Positions 1 through 9,681 of a DNA stretch of 18,478 nucleotides are shown one piece after another. Every line of letters begins with the position of its first letter. The first letter of the stretch is position 1. The DNA lies in contig JAMCWV010000114.1 of the NCBI GenBank assembly GCA_023481025.1, forward strand, positions 1-18,478, read 5' to 3'. Made by a program: the position numbers and the translations under genes. The DNA is from Gammaproteobacteria bacterium. GTDB lineage: Bacteria; Pseudomonadota; Gammaproteobacteria; Enterobacterales; Alteromonadaceae. The notes under the pieces were generated by a model. It did no database searches and was not told the origin of the DNA. It worked only from the letters and a program-made list of their open reading frames with translations.

Positions 1-15
1 GATTTTTCACTATAA
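1..15 (+). CDS. mraZ: mraZ, last codons only (partial at window start)
   Basis: Frame 1 reads Asp-Phe-Ser-Leu and then TAA at 13-15. E. coli MraZ ends in Asp-Leu-Ser-Leu, and mraZ normally precedes rsmH in this cluster. The stop shares its last A with the rsmH start (TAATG), the same kind of junction as elsewhere in the operon. MraZ is a DNA-binding regulator of the dcw promoter. Only four codons are visible, so the call rests on position and this short match. Confidence 0.55.
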   Translation, partial: DFSL

Positions 16-977
16 TGACGCAATCATCGCAACATGTACCGGTGTTGCTAGCGGAGTCGATTGAAGCGTTAGCGATCCAGCCGGACCAGATCTACATCGA
101 CGCGACCTTTGGTCGTGGCGGGCACAGTCGTGCCATTCTTGAGCGCCTTTCTCCACAAGGGCGCTTGATTGCGTTTGACCGCGACCCCACAGCCGCGGCC
201 GAAGCACGTGCGTTAGCAGCACTGGACTCTCGCCTTACCTTTTTCCACACGCCTTTCTCTCAACTCGCAGACATTCTTGCTGCGCAGCACCTGACTGGCC
301 AAGTTGCCGGTATTTTGTTTGACCTTGGTGTCTCATCCCCACAATTAGATGACGCCGAGCGGGGCTTTAGTTTCATGCGTGATGGCCCCTTAGATATGCG
401 CATGAACCCAGAACAAGGTGAATCGGCTGCCGAGTGGTTAGCACGCGCTGACATGGACGAAATGGCCCATGTCTTTCGCCATTATGGTGAAGAGCGTTTT
501 GCTGGCCGAATCGCGCGAGCGATTATCGAACATCGTCAAGAACATACGCTGACGCGTACATCTGAGCTGGCGAATTTGATTGCGAAAGTCAGCCCAACTC
601 GTGAAAAGCATAAGCATCCAGCCACTCGGGTATTCCAAGCAATCCGAATTCACATCAATCGTGAGCTTGGTGAAGTGGAAGACGCGTTGGCGGCGGCATT
701 AAGTGCATTACAACCGGGCGGGCGTTTAGCCGTGATTAGCTTCCATAGTTTGGAAGATCGCATTGTGAAGCAATTTATTCGAGCGCAAAGCACGCGGGCG
801 CAAGTGCCAGCGGGTTTACCACTGCGTGAAGACCAAATTGCTGACGATCGGACCTTAAAGGCTATCGGCAAAGCAATTAAACCCGGTGCTGCCGAATTGA
901 AAGTGAATCCGCGGGCGCGCAGCTCAGTGTTGCGTATTGCTGAGCGGCTTGCTGAAAAAGCGACAGGAGATCAGTGA
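15..977 (+). CDS. rsmH: 16S rRNA (cytosine(1402)-N(4))-methyltransferase RsmH (MraW)
   Basis: RsmH uses S-adenosylmethionine to methylate N4 of C1402 in 16S rRNA, in the ribosomal P site. It acts in the cytoplasm. The 320-residue protein matches the family length (313 in E. coli). Visible motifs are the SAM-binding FGRGGHS (residues 32-38), [18 protein letters not shown] (from 103), DGPLDMRM (123-130), [12 protein letters not shown] (from 201) and [10 protein letters not shown] (from 243), followed by the conserved [14 protein letters not shown] near the C-terminus. The ATG at 15 overlaps the presumed mraZ stop. Too little upstream sequence is present to judge the ribosome site, but the N-terminus aligns with the E. 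coli protein. The 3' end runs directly into ftsL. Confidence 0.97.
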   Translation: MTQSSQHVPVLLAESIEALAIQPDQIYIDATFGRGGHSRAILERLSPQGRLIAFDRDPTAAAEARALAALDSRLTFFHTPFSQLADILAAQHLTGQVAGILFDLGVSSPQLDDAERGFSFMRDGPLDMRMNPEQGESAAEWLARADMDEMAHVFRHYGEERFAGRIARAIIEHRQEHTLTRTSELANLIAKVSPTREKHKHPATRVFQAIRIHINRELGEVEDALAAALSALQPGGRLAVISFHSLEDRIVKQFIRAQSTRAQVPAGLPLREDQIADDRTLKAIGKAIKPGAAELKVNPRARSSVLRIAERLAEKATGDQ

Positions 978-1312
978 TGAAAAAAATTGATCTCAAGAAA
1001 ATCCCTGCACACAAAGGCCTGCTTCAGGTCATTGCCCATGACCTGCGCAAGTACCGGGCATTGTTGATTTGGAGCACGTTGGCATTAATGAGCGGTTTAG
1101 CGGCGGTTTACTTAACGCACATTAACCGTGAGTTGATTGCCGAGCGCGCGCAAGTGTTGCAGCACCGGGATGCTCTTGATGTCGAATATCGTCACTTAAT
1201 TATTGAACAGAACTCGTTGGCGGAACACAGCCGGATTGAAACTATTGCCCAGCGGCAATTGGGTATGCGGCGGCCGACCGATGCACAGGAGGTACTGGTG
1301 CCATGGCGGTAA
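977..1312 (+). CDS. ftsL: cell division protein FtsL
   Basis: FtsL is a small bitopic divisome protein that forms the FtsQLB complex and activates FtsWI. The 111 residues show a basic cytoplasmic N-terminus (KKIDLKKIP), one membrane segment at about residues 28-48, and a periplasmic heptad-like helix ending with the typical QRQLGMRRP region. FtsL is poorly conserved, so position between rsmH and ftsI is an important part of the call. I chose ATG at 977 rather than the in-frame GTG at 974: AGGAGA at 965-970 is six bases from the ATG but only three from the GTG, and TGATG is a normal coupling junction with the rsmH stop. The choice changes the protein by one residue. The 3' end overlaps ftsI by 10 bases. 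Confidence 0.93.
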   Translation: MKKIDLKKIPAHKGLLQVIAHDLRKYRALLIWSTLALMSGLAAVYLTHINRELIAERAQVLQHRDALDVEYRHLIIEQNSLAEHSRIETIAQRQLGMRRPTDAQEVLVPWR

Positions 1313-3039
1313 AACGTAATGCGCGTATTCTGCGACCAGAGCCTTTACCCATTCGTTTTATGGTGTTGGTGGCTGGTATGTGCTTGGTGTTTGGCTCGCT
1401 GCTTGCGCGCGCGGCATACATTCAAGTCATCGAACCTGACCGTCTGCGCATGGAAGGTGACTTGCGCTCAGTGCGCGTGGCCCAAGAGCGGATTCAACGC
1501 GGTACTATTACCGACCGGAATGGCATTGAACTAGCGATTAGTGTGCCGGTTCATACCGTTTGGGCCGACCCGAAAGTTGTCCACGATCGCAATGGTTTTG
1601 CGGATCCGCGCCGTTGGCAGGCGCTCGCTGAAGTGCTGAATACCAACGAAGAGCAATTATTGCGTAAAGTCGAAAATCCGCAGCGTCGATTTGTGTATCT
1701 TGAGCGCATGGTCACGCCGGCGGTTGCGAACTACATCCACCAGTTACGGATTCCCGGTGTCGGCCTAAAAGAAGAATCGCGCCGCTTCTATCCGACGGGT
1801 GAAATTTCCGCCCATATCATTGGCATTACCAATATTGACGCTGAAGGCATCGACGGCGTTGAAGCCATCTATAACGATTTGCTCACTGGCACACCAGGTC
1901 AACGTCGTTATCGCAAGGATGGTTCCGGTCGGATGGTTGAGGAATTAGAATTTACTGAGTCAGAACTGCCGCAGAATCTTACCTTAAGTATTGATCAGCG
2001 CATTCAAACTGTTGCCTACCGGGAGCTCACCAAAGCGGTGCGGTATCACCAAGCAACGTCTGGCTCAGTGGTCGTCCTAGATGTGGAGACGGGTGAAGTT
2101 CTGGCTATGGTCAATAACCCTTCATACAACCCAAATAATCGCGTTGGTGTGCAGCCACACCAAATGCGCAATCGTGCGATTGCCGATAGCTTTGAGCCGG
2201 GCTCAACGGTGAAGCCGTTGGTCGTGCTAGGCGCTCTGCAAGCAGGCGTCGTGCGTGCCGATGAAACCGTAAAAACCAGCCCGGGTTGGATGCGCATTGG
2301 TGGCCGCCGTGTGCAAGACGCCCGCAATTATGGTGATTTAGATTTAGCTGGCGTACTGGCGCACTCAAGTAACGTCGGGACCTCTCGCCTCGCGCTCGAT
2401 CTGGAACTGAATGAGTTTCTTGATCTTTATGCGCAAGCGGGCTTTGGTAACGACACTGGCATTAATTTGCTCGGCGAAAGTAGCGGCTTTATGCAACATC
2501 GCAATCGTTGGTCAGACTTTGAAAAGGCCACGTTGTCTTTTGGCTATGGCCTGTCGGCAACTACGCTGCAACTTGCGCAGATGTACGCCATTCTGGGCAA
2601 TGGTGGCGTGAAGCGGCCGTTAAGCATTATTAAAGTGGACGAGCCGCATCCGGGGCAGCGCGTGTTTTCGCGTGAGTACAGTCAACAAACGGTGCAACTG
2701 ATGGAAGCCGTAATTCAAGACGGTACGGGCTCACGTGCGCGAGTACCAGGCTATCGCGTGGCAGGCAAAACTGGCACCAGCCGCAAAGCCGTGGCGGGTG
2801 GTTATGGCGACGAATACATTGGTTTGTTTGCTGGTGTGATTCCAGCAAGTCGGCCACGAGTGGCGATTGTGGTGATGATTAACGAACCAGCGGGTGACAG
2901 TTACCATGGCGGAACCGTAGCAGCGCCAGTCTTTGCCAAAGTTGCGGAAGAAGCAATGCGGGTATTGAACGTAGCACCTGACAACTTAAATGGCCGTGAG
3001 CTCAGAGTGGCCGGCTGGGGAGGGCGCAGCAATGATTAA
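1303..3039 (+). CDS. ftsI: septal peptidoglycan transpeptidase FtsI (PBP3)
   Basis: FtsI is the monofunctional class B penicillin-binding protein that crosslinks septal peptidoglycan in partnership with FtsW. The 578 residues (588 in E. coli) show a short cytoplasmic tail, one membrane anchor at about 18-38, a non-catalytic pedestal domain, and a transpeptidase domain. All three active-site motifs are intact: STVK with catalytic Ser301 (in EPGSTVKP), SSN at 355-357, and KTG at 489-491. The start ATG at 1303 follows a perfect AGGAGG at 1287-1292 that lies inside ftsL. The gene overlaps ftsL by 10 bases and murE by 8, consistent with coupled translation. It is the main target of beta-lactams such as aztreonam in related bacteria, and no unusual residue at the three motifs is seen. 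Confidence 0.98.
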   Translation: MAVKRNARILRPEPLPIRFMVLVAGMCLVFGSLLARAAYIQVIEPDRLRMEGDLRSVRVAQERIQRGTITDRNGIELAISVPVHTVWADPKVVHDRNGFADPRRWQALAEVLNTNEEQLLRKVENPQRRFVYLERMVTPAVANYIHQLRIPGVGLKEESRRFYPTGEISAHIIGITNIDAEGIDGVEAIYNDLLTGTPGQRRYRKDGSGRMVEELEFTESELPQNLTLSIDQRIQTVAYRELTKAVRYHQATSGSVVVLDVETGEVLAMVNNPSYNPNNRVGVQPHQMRNRAIADSFEPGSTVKPLVVLGALQAGVVRADETVKTSPGWMRIGGRRVQDARNYGDLDLAGVLAHSSNVGTSRLALDLELNEFLDLYAQAGFGNDTGINLLGESSGFMQHRNRWSDFEKATLSFGYGLSATTLQLAQMYAILGNGGVKRPLSIIKVDEPHPGQRVFSREYSQQTVQLMEAVIQDGTGSRARVPGYRVAGKTGTSRKAVAGGYGDEYIGLFAGVIPASRPRVAIVVMINEPAGDSYHGGTVAAPVFAKVAEEAMRVLNVAPDNLNGRELRVAGWGGRSND

Positions 3040-4537
3040 GCTTGCCCGCCTATTACCACATAGCCCATTCCCGTTACCTGAGATTGCTGTTAGTGGACTC
3101 AAGCTGGACAGTCGGAAAGTGACCAGTGGCGATGCCTTTATTGCCGTGCCCGGTTATGAAACCGACGGGCGTGATTATATTCCTGCGGCCATTAGTGCTG
3201 GCGCGAGTGTCGTGTTGGCGGACATGGACGAGTGGACTCACGGCGAACTCGATGGCGCGCCATTAATAGGGGTGCCGCAACTGAAGCAACAAGTATCAGC
3301 GATTGCCGGTGCCTTCTATCAGCATCCGTCACGGCGCTTGCGTGTGATTGGTGTGACCGGTACGAACGGTAAAACCACCGTGAGTAACCTAGCTGCGCAA
3401 ATGTGGCAGCAGTTAAAACCTGAAGCAGCCGTGCTAGGTACGATTGGTAGCGGCTTACTGAAGCAGTTATTACCCGAGCAAAACACCACGCCGGATGCCG
3501 TGACGGTACAGCAGCGCCTTGCCGGTTTTCTGGCCGAAGGTGCGCAGGTTGTGGCGATGGAAGTGTCGTCTCATGCACTCGTCCAAGGGCGAGTGGAAGC
3601 GTTGAATTTTGACACTGTAATTGCCACCAATATTAGCCGTGATCACTTGGACTACCATGGTTCGATGGAAGCTTACCAAGCGGCAAAACAGCGCTTGTTT
3701 GCCGAGTTTCCTGCCCGGGTACAAATTCTTAACGCAGATGACTCTGCGGTCGCTGCTTGGCAACAACCGAATAGTTTGTGGTTTAGCCTCAATGCTCAGC
3801 GCATTGGTGAGCCACGGACATTGGTCGCGAGCAATATTCAGTACGAGCACGACGGTACACGCTTTACCTTGGTGTGGTCGGGACACACAGCAGGTGCGTT
3901 GGCGATAGAAGAGATTGACGTCAAAACCAGTTTGCTCGGTGATTTTAATATTGCCAATGTTTTGGCTGCCAGTTTGAGTGTCTTAGGTGCAGGTTACGCT
4001 CTGGCCGACGTTGCAGGCTTAATTCCAAGCTTGCAGGCGGTACCGGGACGCATGGAAACCTTTGTTGCACAGCAGCAACCATTAGCGATTGTTGACTATG
4101 CCCACACCCCAGATGCACTGGAGCAGGTGTTGGTTGCCGCGCGTCGGCACTGTACCGGCAAGCTGTGGTGTGTGTTTGGTTGTGGTGGCGATCGTGACCG
4201 CGGTAAACGCCCACAAATGGGTGCCGTGGCTGCGCGCTTGGCGGATATTGTGGTCGTCACTGACGACAACCCACGCACCGAAGACCCGACGCAAATTATT
4301 GCCGATATTGTTTCTGGCATGGGTAACGAGAGTCAAAATGACGCTCACGGTCTCGCCAAACATTACGCCCACCCAGGTCGCGCTGACGCAGTGCAATGGA
4401 CGCTCGCGCAAGCACAAGCCGGTGACGTCGTGGTGTGTGCAGGGAAAGGCCACGAGAATTATCAAATTATTGGTCGCAAGACGCACGCCTATGACGAGCG
4501 CCAATGGGTGCAAGACATTTTAGGAGGCCGCGCATGA
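3032..4537 (+). CDS. murE: UDP-MurNAc-L-Ala-D-Glu:meso-DAP ligase MurE
   Basis: MurE adds the third stem-peptide residue to UDP-MurNAc-L-Ala-D-Glu, using ATP, in the cytoplasm. The 501-residue protein has the N-terminal uridine-binding domain (LDSRKV near residue 25), the ATP-binding GTNGKTT (110-116, Lys114), VAMEVSSHAL, a likely carbamylated Lys219 in YQAAKQRLF, the ligase C-terminal domain, and DNPR at 412-415. DNPR marks meso-diaminopimelate rather than lysine as substrate, as expected for a Gram-negative. The frame is open upstream to an ATG at 2990, but ATG at 3032 has GGGGAGGG at 3017-3024 seven bases before it and gives the family-like N-terminus. The start lies 8 bases inside the end of ftsI. 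Confidence 0.97.
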   Translation: MIKLARLLPHSPFPLPEIAVSGLKLDSRKVTSGDAFIAVPGYETDGRDYIPAAISAGASVVLADMDEWTHGELDGAPLIGVPQLKQQVSAIAGAFYQHPSRRLRVIGVTGTNGKTTVSNLAAQMWQQLKPEAAVLGTIGSGLLKQLLPEQNTTPDAVTVQQRLAGFLAEGAQVVAMEVSSHALVQGRVEALNFDTVIATNISRDHLDYHGSMEAYQAAKQRLFAEFPARVQILNADDSAVAAWQQPNSLWFSLNAQRIGEPRTLVASNIQYEHDGTRFTLVWSGHTAGALAIEEIDVKTSLLGDFNIANVLAASLSVLGAGYALADVAGLIPSLQAVPGRMETFVAQQQPLAIVDYAHTPDALEQVLVAARRHCTGKLWCVFGCGGDRDRGKRPQMGAVAARLADIVVVTDDNPRTEDPTQIIADIVSGMGNESQNDAHGLAKHYAHPGRADAVQWTLAQAQAGDVVVCAGKGHENYQIIGRKTHAYDERQWVQDILGGRA

Positions 4538-5973
4538 TTCCGGTATCTCTCGAGTGGATTTGTGAACAGGTGCAAGGGCAGTTAGTGCAAGCTGCCGTCG
4601 GCAGTGTTTCGCCGAGTGCGGTATTGCAGGGTGAGGTGGTCATTGATAGTCGTAATCTGCAAGCTGGCGACTTATTTATTGCCATTCAAGGCCCGAACTT
4701 TGACGGCCATAACTTCTGCAACGAAGTAGCACAGCACGGTGCGTTTGCCTGTATCGTTGAACGCGATCTTGGTCTGACTGTGCCGCAAATTATTGTTTCG
4801 GACTCGCGTTTAGCGCTGGGTGCGCTTGGTGCTGCAGTCAAAGCAGAAGTGCAACCGAAGTCGGTCGCAATTACTGGCAGTAGCGGCAAAACCACGGTGA
4901 AAGAAATGGTTGCTGCTATTTTGCGACACGCACCGTCGGTTGATGGTGATGTTTTAGCCACGCTCGGCAACTTTAATAATGATATTGGCGTACCACTGAC
5001 GCTCTTGCGCTTGACCCATGCCCATCGCTACGGCGTGTTTGAGCTCGGTGCTAATCATCGTGGCGAAATTGCTTATACCACAGGTTTAGTGCGTCCTGAC
5101 GTGGCGATGATCAACAACGTTGCACCGGCACACGTTGAAGGCTTCGGTGATATTTGTGGGGTGGCGAAAGCGAAAACCGAGATTTTCCGTGGATTGGGCG
5201 AGCAGGGCATCGCACTCACCAATGCCGATTCGGAGTTTCACGACTATTGGCAAAGAGAATTAGCTGGCCAACATTGGCAAACCTTCGGTTTAGGCACGGA
5301 ACGTCCTGCTGATTATCAAGCTCATGACATTGAGTTGAATGAAGATGGCTGTGCACAATGTCGGGTGACCACGCCAGATGGTGAGTACTCACTTACTTTG
5401 CCAGCTCCGGGGCGCCATAATGTCGCCAATGCGTTGGCAGCCATTGCTTTATGTCGTGGTCTTGGATTGCCGATGGCGGAGATCTTGAGCGGCTTTCAGC
5501 ATATGCAGTCGGTGCCGGGGCGGATGTTACAGCACACGCCATGGTCACATGTGCGTTTAATTGATGATACCTACAACGCCAATGTCGGTTCGGCAAAAGC
5601 CGCCATTGACGTGTTGGCCAGTTTACCGGGCCGGCGCATTTTCGTACTCGGTGACATGGGTGAACTTGGCACGCAAGCACGAGCCTACCATGAAGAAGTG
5701 GGAGCCCACGGTATTCAAGCCGGGATCGACGGCTTTTATACCTTAGGCGTACTGAGCCAAAGCGCGAGCGAGATATTTAACGGCCACGGCGGGCGCCATT
5801 TTGACTCAGTGGCGTCATTAGTTGCTGGCTTACAAGACGAAGTAGCAAGTGGTGAAGCCTTAACAATTTTGGTGAAGGGATCGCGCAGTGCGCGCATGGA
5901 ACGCATTGTGAATGCCCTACTAACAGCGGCACAAGAAAAACAAAAACAACAACGGGGGAACGCCGCATGCTAG
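4534..5973 (+). CDS. murF: UDP-MurNAc-tripeptide:D-Ala-D-Ala ligase MurF
   Basis: MurF completes the cytoplasmic precursor by ligating D-Ala-D-Ala, the product of Ddl, to UDP-MurNAc-tripeptide. The 479-residue protein (452 in E. coli) has an N-terminal substrate domain ([15 protein letters not shown]), the P-loop GSSGKTT (115-121, Lys119), [28 protein letters not shown], the central [12 protein letters not shown] and the C-terminal [14 protein letters not shown] plus [11 protein letters not shown]. The ATG at 4534 overlaps the murE stop as ATGA and follows AGGAGG at 4522-4527. An upstream in-frame start at 4504 lies inside murE and encodes an unrelated arginine-rich extension, so it is rejected. 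The extra length relative to E. coli is partly a Lys/Gln-rich C-terminal tail that runs into mraY. Confidence 0.97.
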   Translation: MIPVSLEWICEQVQGQLVQAAVGSVSPSAVLQGEVVIDSRNLQAGDLFIAIQGPNFDGHNFCNEVAQHGAFACIVERDLGLTVPQIIVSDSRLALGALGAAVKAEVQPKSVAITGSSGKTTVKEMVAAILRHAPSVDGDVLATLGNFNNDIGVPLTLLRLTHAHRYGVFELGANHRGEIAYTTGLVRPDVAMINNVAPAHVEGFGDICGVAKAKTEIFRGLGEQGIALTNADSEFHDYWQRELAGQHWQTFGLGTERPADYQAHDIELNEDGCAQCRVTTPDGEYSLTLPAPGRHNVANALAAIALCRGLGLPMAEILSGFQHMQSVPGRMLQHTPWSHVRLIDDTYNANVGSAKAAIDVLASLPGRRIFVLGDMGELGTQARAYHEEVGAHGIQAGIDGFYTLGVLSQSASEIFNGHGGRHFDSVASLVAGLQDEVASGEALTILVKGSRSARMERIVNALLTAAQEKQKQQRGNAAC

Positions 5974-7052
5974 TTTGGTTGGCGGAATACTTACAACTAC
6001 ACGTGGCCTCAGGCTTTAACGTTTTTTCCTATTTGACCATGCGCTCAATTATGGGGATTTTGACCGCCTTGATTTTGTCGTTGTGGATTGGCCCGCGCTT
6101 AATTAAAGCGTTGCAGCGCATGCAAATCGGCCAAACTGTGCGTGATGACGGCCCGCAAAGTCATTTAAGCAAGTCCGGTACACCAACCATGGGTGGTGTA
6201 TTGATTTTGGTCAGTATTTTGATTTCCGGTTTACTTTGGGCCGACCTGAGTAACCGCTACGTGGTGGTGACGCTCTTAACCTTAACTGCCTTCGGTATTA
6301 TTGGTTTTGTCGATGACTATCGGAAAGTGATTCGTAAGGATCCAGCCGGCCTGGTGGCACGCTGGAAATACTTTTGGCAGTCGGTGGTCGCTTTAACAGT
6401 GGCAACCTATTTGTACTGGACGGCCACGCAACCGGCGGAAACGGCATTACTGATTCCATTCTTTAAAGATGTGATGCCGCAGTTGGGCGCCATGTATATC
6501 TTACTGGCGTACTTCGTCATTGTCGGTACCAGTAACGCAGTGAACTTAACCGACGGCCTCGATGGCCTCGCGATTATGCCTACTGTGATGGTCGCAGGTG
6601 CGTTGGGCGTGTTCGCTTACGTGACCGGCCACGTCAACTTCGCCAACTATTTACAAATTCCATATATTCCTGAAGCCGCGGAGTTAACCGTGGTCTGTGC
6701 CGCAATTGCTGGCGCTGGTTTGGGTTTCTTGTGGTTTAACACGTATCCGGCCCAAGTTTTTATGGGCGATGTCGGTTCATTGGCGCTCGGTGCGGTGCTG
6801 GGCATCATTGCAATCCTGGTTCGTCAAGAGCTGGTGTTGTTCATTATGGGGGGCGTGTTCGTTATGGAGACCTTGTCAGTCATGCTGCAAGTTGGCTCCT
6901 ACAAAATGCGCGGTAAACGAATTTTCCGGATGGCACCGATTCACCACCACTATGAATTAAAAGGCTGGCCAGAGCCGCGGGTCATTGTCCGCTTCTGGAT
7001 TATTTCGTTGATCTTGGTGCTAGTTGGACTAGCAACTCTGAAGCTTCGTTAA
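5967..7052 (+). CDS. mraY: phospho-N-acetylmuramoyl-pentapeptide-transferase MraY
   Basis: MraY is the multi-pass inner-membrane enzyme that transfers phospho-MurNAc-pentapeptide from UDP to undecaprenyl phosphate, making lipid I. The 361 residues (360 in E. coli) contain the family signatures: Asp116-Asp117 in [16 protein letters not shown] from 193, Asp268 in [11 protein letters not shown], and the triple histidine HHHYE at 326-328. About ten hydrophobic segments are visible. The ATG at 5967 overlaps the murF stop (ATGCTAG) and has GGGGGA at 5954-5958/59 about seven bases upstream. It is followed by a 24-base gap before murD, one of the few non-overlapping junctions in the operon. Confidence 0.98.
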   Translation: MLVWLAEYLQLHVASGFNVFSYLTMRSIMGILTALILSLWIGPRLIKALQRMQIGQTVRDDGPQSHLSKSGTPTMGGVLILVSILISGLLWADLSNRYVVVTLLTLTAFGIIGFVDDYRKVIRKDPAGLVARWKYFWQSVVALTVATYLYWTATQPAETALLIPFFKDVMPQLGAMYILLAYFVIVGTSNAVNLTDGLDGLAIMPTVMVAGALGVFAYVTGHVNFANYLQIPYIPEAAELTVVCAAIAGAGLGFLWFNTYPAQVFMGDVGSLALGAVLGIIAILVRQELVLFIMGGVFVMETLSVMLQVGSYKMRGKRIFRMAPIHHHYELKGWPEPRVIVRFWIISLILVLVGLATLKLR

Positions 7053-7076
7053 TTGGCATAGGATTAGGGACAGACT

Positions 7077-8438
7077 ATGAGCGCGAAACGTTTACAAAAA
7101 TATGAGACAGTCACAGTGTTAGGGTTTGGCCTGACCGGTGTCTCGTGTGCACGTTTCTTGCTCAGCCAAGGCATTCGTCCAGTAATTCTCGATACTCGCA
7201 GTAAACCGCCGGGGCTCGAGCACGCGCCGCAGTTAGTCGATTATTGTGAGAGCCATTTCGGGCCACTGCAGCTTGAGCACTTGCTGCAAAGCGACTTGGT
7301 CATTGTCAGCCCTGGTATTGACTGTCGCGAAGGTGTGATTGCGATGGCAGCCGACGCAGGCGTCGATATGGTGTCTGATGTCGAGTTGTTCGCTTGGTTT
7401 GCAAATAAGCCCATGATTGCCATTACTGGCTCCAACGGGAAATCAACCGTGACCGAGTTATGTGGTCACATTCTGCGCAAGGTCGGCATGCAACCAATGG
7501 TGATTGGCAATATCGGCACGCCAGTACTGGAAGCTTTGTTGCCAACCGCACCAGAGCATGATTGCTACGTGATTGAGCTGTCGAGCTTCCAGCTGGAACT
7601 GATCGAAAGCCTCGAGTTGAACGCCGCGACGATCCTCAATGTCAGCTCAGATCATCTTGACCGCTACGATGATGAGCGAGCGTATGCGCGGGCCAAACAA
7701 CGTATTTATGCACACGCGAAAACCTGCGTGTGGAACCGTGACGACGACGCGACACGGCCGTTACATACGCCGCGCAATAAACAGTTAGTGAGCTTTGGTC
7801 AGAGTGACGCGACCAAAGGGTTTGGCTTAACACGCGTCGGCCAAGACTTTTGGTTAACCTATGACAATCAAAAGATGGTCGCTTGTGCGGATTTACCGAT
7901 TGCGGGTATTCACAATTGGTTGAATGTCCAAGCCGCGTTGGCGTTAGTCCAAGCAATGGGCGTGCCGACGGTCGAAGCAATTGCGGCATTAGCCGGTTAT
8001 CAGGCATTACCGCACCGTTGTGAAGTGGTTGGCGAGTTTCACGGCGTGCAATGGATTGATGACTCAAAGGCAACAAACCCAGGGGCGGCAATTGCCGCAA
8101 TCGAAGGCTTCCGTCCAGCGACAACGGGCAAGTTGATTTTGATTATGGGCGGCGATGCGAAAGGCGCCGAGCTGGGTGTTTTAGGCCCGTTTTTGCATGA
8201 CCAAGTGGACGTGCTCATTACCCTCGGTCGCGATGGTGACAAAATCGCAGCTCTGAAGCAGGGCGCGCGGCCAGTACAAAGCTTAAATGAAGCTGTAGCC
8301 TACGCAGCGCAGCAAGCAACTGATGGCAGCGTGGTGCTGCTATCGCCGGCCTGCGCGAGCTTAGACATGTTTAGCAACTATAAAGAGCGTGGCGAGAAAT
8401 TCCGAGCCGCTGTGGAGGCGTGGTATGCGAGCCACTGA
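7077..8438 (+). CDS. murD: UDP-MurNAc-L-alanine:D-glutamate ligase MurD
   Basis: MurD adds D-glutamate to UDP-MurNAc-L-Ala with ATP, the second stem-peptide step, in the cytoplasm. The 453-residue protein opens with the Rossmann-like VLGFGLTGVSCARFL, has SPGI near residue 80, the ATP-binding GSNGKST (118-124, Lys122), GNIGTP, ELSSFQLE, NVSSDHLDRY, PHRCE, DDSKATNPGA and the C-terminal LLSPACASLDMFSNYKERG signature. Length is typical (438 in E. coli). The ATG at 7077 is preceded by AGGGA at 7066-7070 with a six-base spacer. The 3' end overlaps ftsW by 14 bases, so the ftsW ribosome site lies inside murD. Confidence 0.97.
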   Translation: MSAKRLQKYETVTVLGFGLTGVSCARFLLSQGIRPVILDTRSKPPGLEHAPQLVDYCESHFGPLQLEHLLQSDLVIVSPGIDCREGVIAMAADAGVDMVSDVELFAWFANKPMIAITGSNGKSTVTELCGHILRKVGMQPMVIGNIGTPVLEALLPTAPEHDCYVIELSSFQLELIESLELNAATILNVSSDHLDRYDDERAYARAKQRIYAHAKTCVWNRDDDATRPLHTPRNKQLVSFGQSDATKGFGLTRVGQDFWLTYDNQKMVACADLPIAGIHNWLNVQAALALVQAMGVPTVEAIAALAGYQALPHRCEVVGEFHGVQWIDDSKATNPGAAIAAIEGFRPATTGKLILIMGGDAKGAELGVLGPFLHDQVDVLITLGRDGDKIAALKQGARPVQSLNEAVAYAAQQATDGSVVLLSPACASLDMFSNYKERGEKFRAAVEAWYASH

Positions 8439-9681
8439 ACCACAACTCGAACTCGAGATTAGCCCACAACAACCATGGCGGCAGCGGTTGAGCACCTTCT
8501 TGAATGGCTCAACTATGCAGTTTTACGACCGTCATTTGCTGTGGATCGCGCTGTTGTTGATGGGCATCGGCTTCATCATGGTGGCGTCGGCCTCCATTCC
8601 AGTCGGTGAGCGTTTAACCGGTAACCCGTTCTATTTTGTTACGCGCCACGCCATCTATCTGGCTCTAGGTACGCTCGCAGCCATGGTCGTTATGATGATT
8701 CCGGTCGCGAAGTGGCAGGCCTATAGTGGAATGTTGTGTGTGCTCGCAATTGGTATGTTGATTTTGGTACTCGCAATCGGTACCACGGTCAATGGCGCCA
8801 CCCGCTGGATTCGCATTGGTCCAATGACTTTGCAGGTTGCCGAGTTTGCCAAACTCTTCTTCGTCATTTTTATGGCGAGCTACTTAGACCGCCGTTACGA
8901 CGAACTACGTCGTAACTGGAAAGGCTTTATTAAAGCGCTCGTCGTGATGGGCGTTATGGCGATTTTGCTTCTGAAACAGCCGGACATGGGCTCGGTGATT
9001 GTGCTCGGTGTGACGGCCTTGGGTATGCTGTGGGTGGCTGGCGCGCGTTTAGTGCAGTTCTTCTCGGTGGCACTGACCCTGATTACGGTGTTTATCTTGC
9101 TGATTATTTTTGAGCCCTACCGTATGGCCCGGGTTACGTCATTTATGAACCCTTGGGAAGACCCGTTTAACACCGGTTACCAATTAACTCAGTCCCTGAT
9201 GGCTTTTGGCCGCGGTGATTGGCTTGGACAAGGGCTCGGCAACAGTTTACAGAAGCTCCAGTATTTACCGGAAGCTCATACCGATTTTATTTTGTCGGTG
9301 ATTGGCGAAGAGCTCGGTTTTCTTGGTGTTGCAGTGATTATTGCTTTGGTGTTCTTGCTGGTTCTGAAAGCGGTGTTTTTAGGGCAGCGTGCGCTGCGGC
9401 AGAAACGCCCATTCTCGGGCTACTTAGCGCAAGGCATCGGTATTTGGTTTGCTTTCCAAGCGGCAGTGAATATCGGAGCCGCCTCGGGCATGCTGCCGAC
9501 CAAAGGTTTGACGCTGCCGTTAGTTAGTTACGGCGGTAGTAGTTTACTGATTAGCTTGGTGGCCATGGCCTTATTGCTCCGCATTGATTATGAAGTGCGC
9601 ACCGGTTACCGCTTGCAACGGTCTGAAGGCGAAAAGCGAGTGCAGAAAGGGCATCGTAGCGGTGCTGGGGAGGCTGCATGA
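8425..9681 (+). CDS. ftsW: septal peptidoglycan glycosyltransferase FtsW (SEDS family)
   Basis: FtsW polymerises lipid II into septal glycan strands and works as a pair with FtsI. The 418-residue protein has an N-terminal cytoplasmic tail of about 35 residues and about ten membrane segments starting near residue 37. It carries the SEDS signature PEAHTDFILSVIGEELGFLG, whose Asp287 is at the position of the proposed catalytic aspartate, and the late GLTLPLVSYGGSSL. The frame is open from an ATG at 8389, but ATG at 8425 has GGAGG at 8414-8418 with a six-base spacer and gives the usual length (414 in E. coli), so I use it. It overlaps murD by 14 bases and murG by 4 (ATGA). Confidence 0.97.
   Translation: MRATEPQLELEISPQQPWRQRLSTFLNGSTMQFYDRHLLWIALLLMGIGFIMVASASIPVGERLTGNPFYFVTRHAIYLALGTLAAMVVMMIPVAKWQAYSGMLCVLAIGMLILVLAIGTTVNGATRWIRIGPMTLQVAEFAKLFFVIFMASYLDRRYDELRRNWKGFIKALVVMGVMAILLLKQPDMGSVIVLGVTALGMLWVAGARLVQFFSVALTLITVFILLIIFEPYRMARVTSFMNPWEDPFNTGYQLTQSLMAFGRGDWLGQGLGNSLQKLQYLPEAHTDFILSVIGEELGFLGVAVIIALVFLLVLKAVFLGQRALRQKRPFSGYLAQGIGIWFAFQAAVNIGAASGMLPTKGLTLPLVSYGGSSLLISLVAMALLLRIDYEVRTGYRLQRSEGEKRVQKGHRSGAGEAA

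Noticed and set aside
2990..3031. Upstream extension of murE to an ATG inside ftsI
   Set aside because: The added residues do not match MurE, and ATG at 3032 has a well-placed GGGGAGGG ribosome site.
4089..4523. 144-codon plus-strand open frame within murE in another frame
   Set aside because: Entirely inside the conserved MurE C-terminal domain; composition is that of an out-of-frame translation.
4504..4533. Upstream extension of murF to an ATG inside murE
   Set aside because: The arginine-rich addition is unlike MurF; ATG at 4534 has AGGAGG and an ATGA junction.
8389..8424. Upstream extension of ftsW into murD
   Set aside because: ATG at 8425 has GGAGG with ideal spacing and gives the normal FtsW length.
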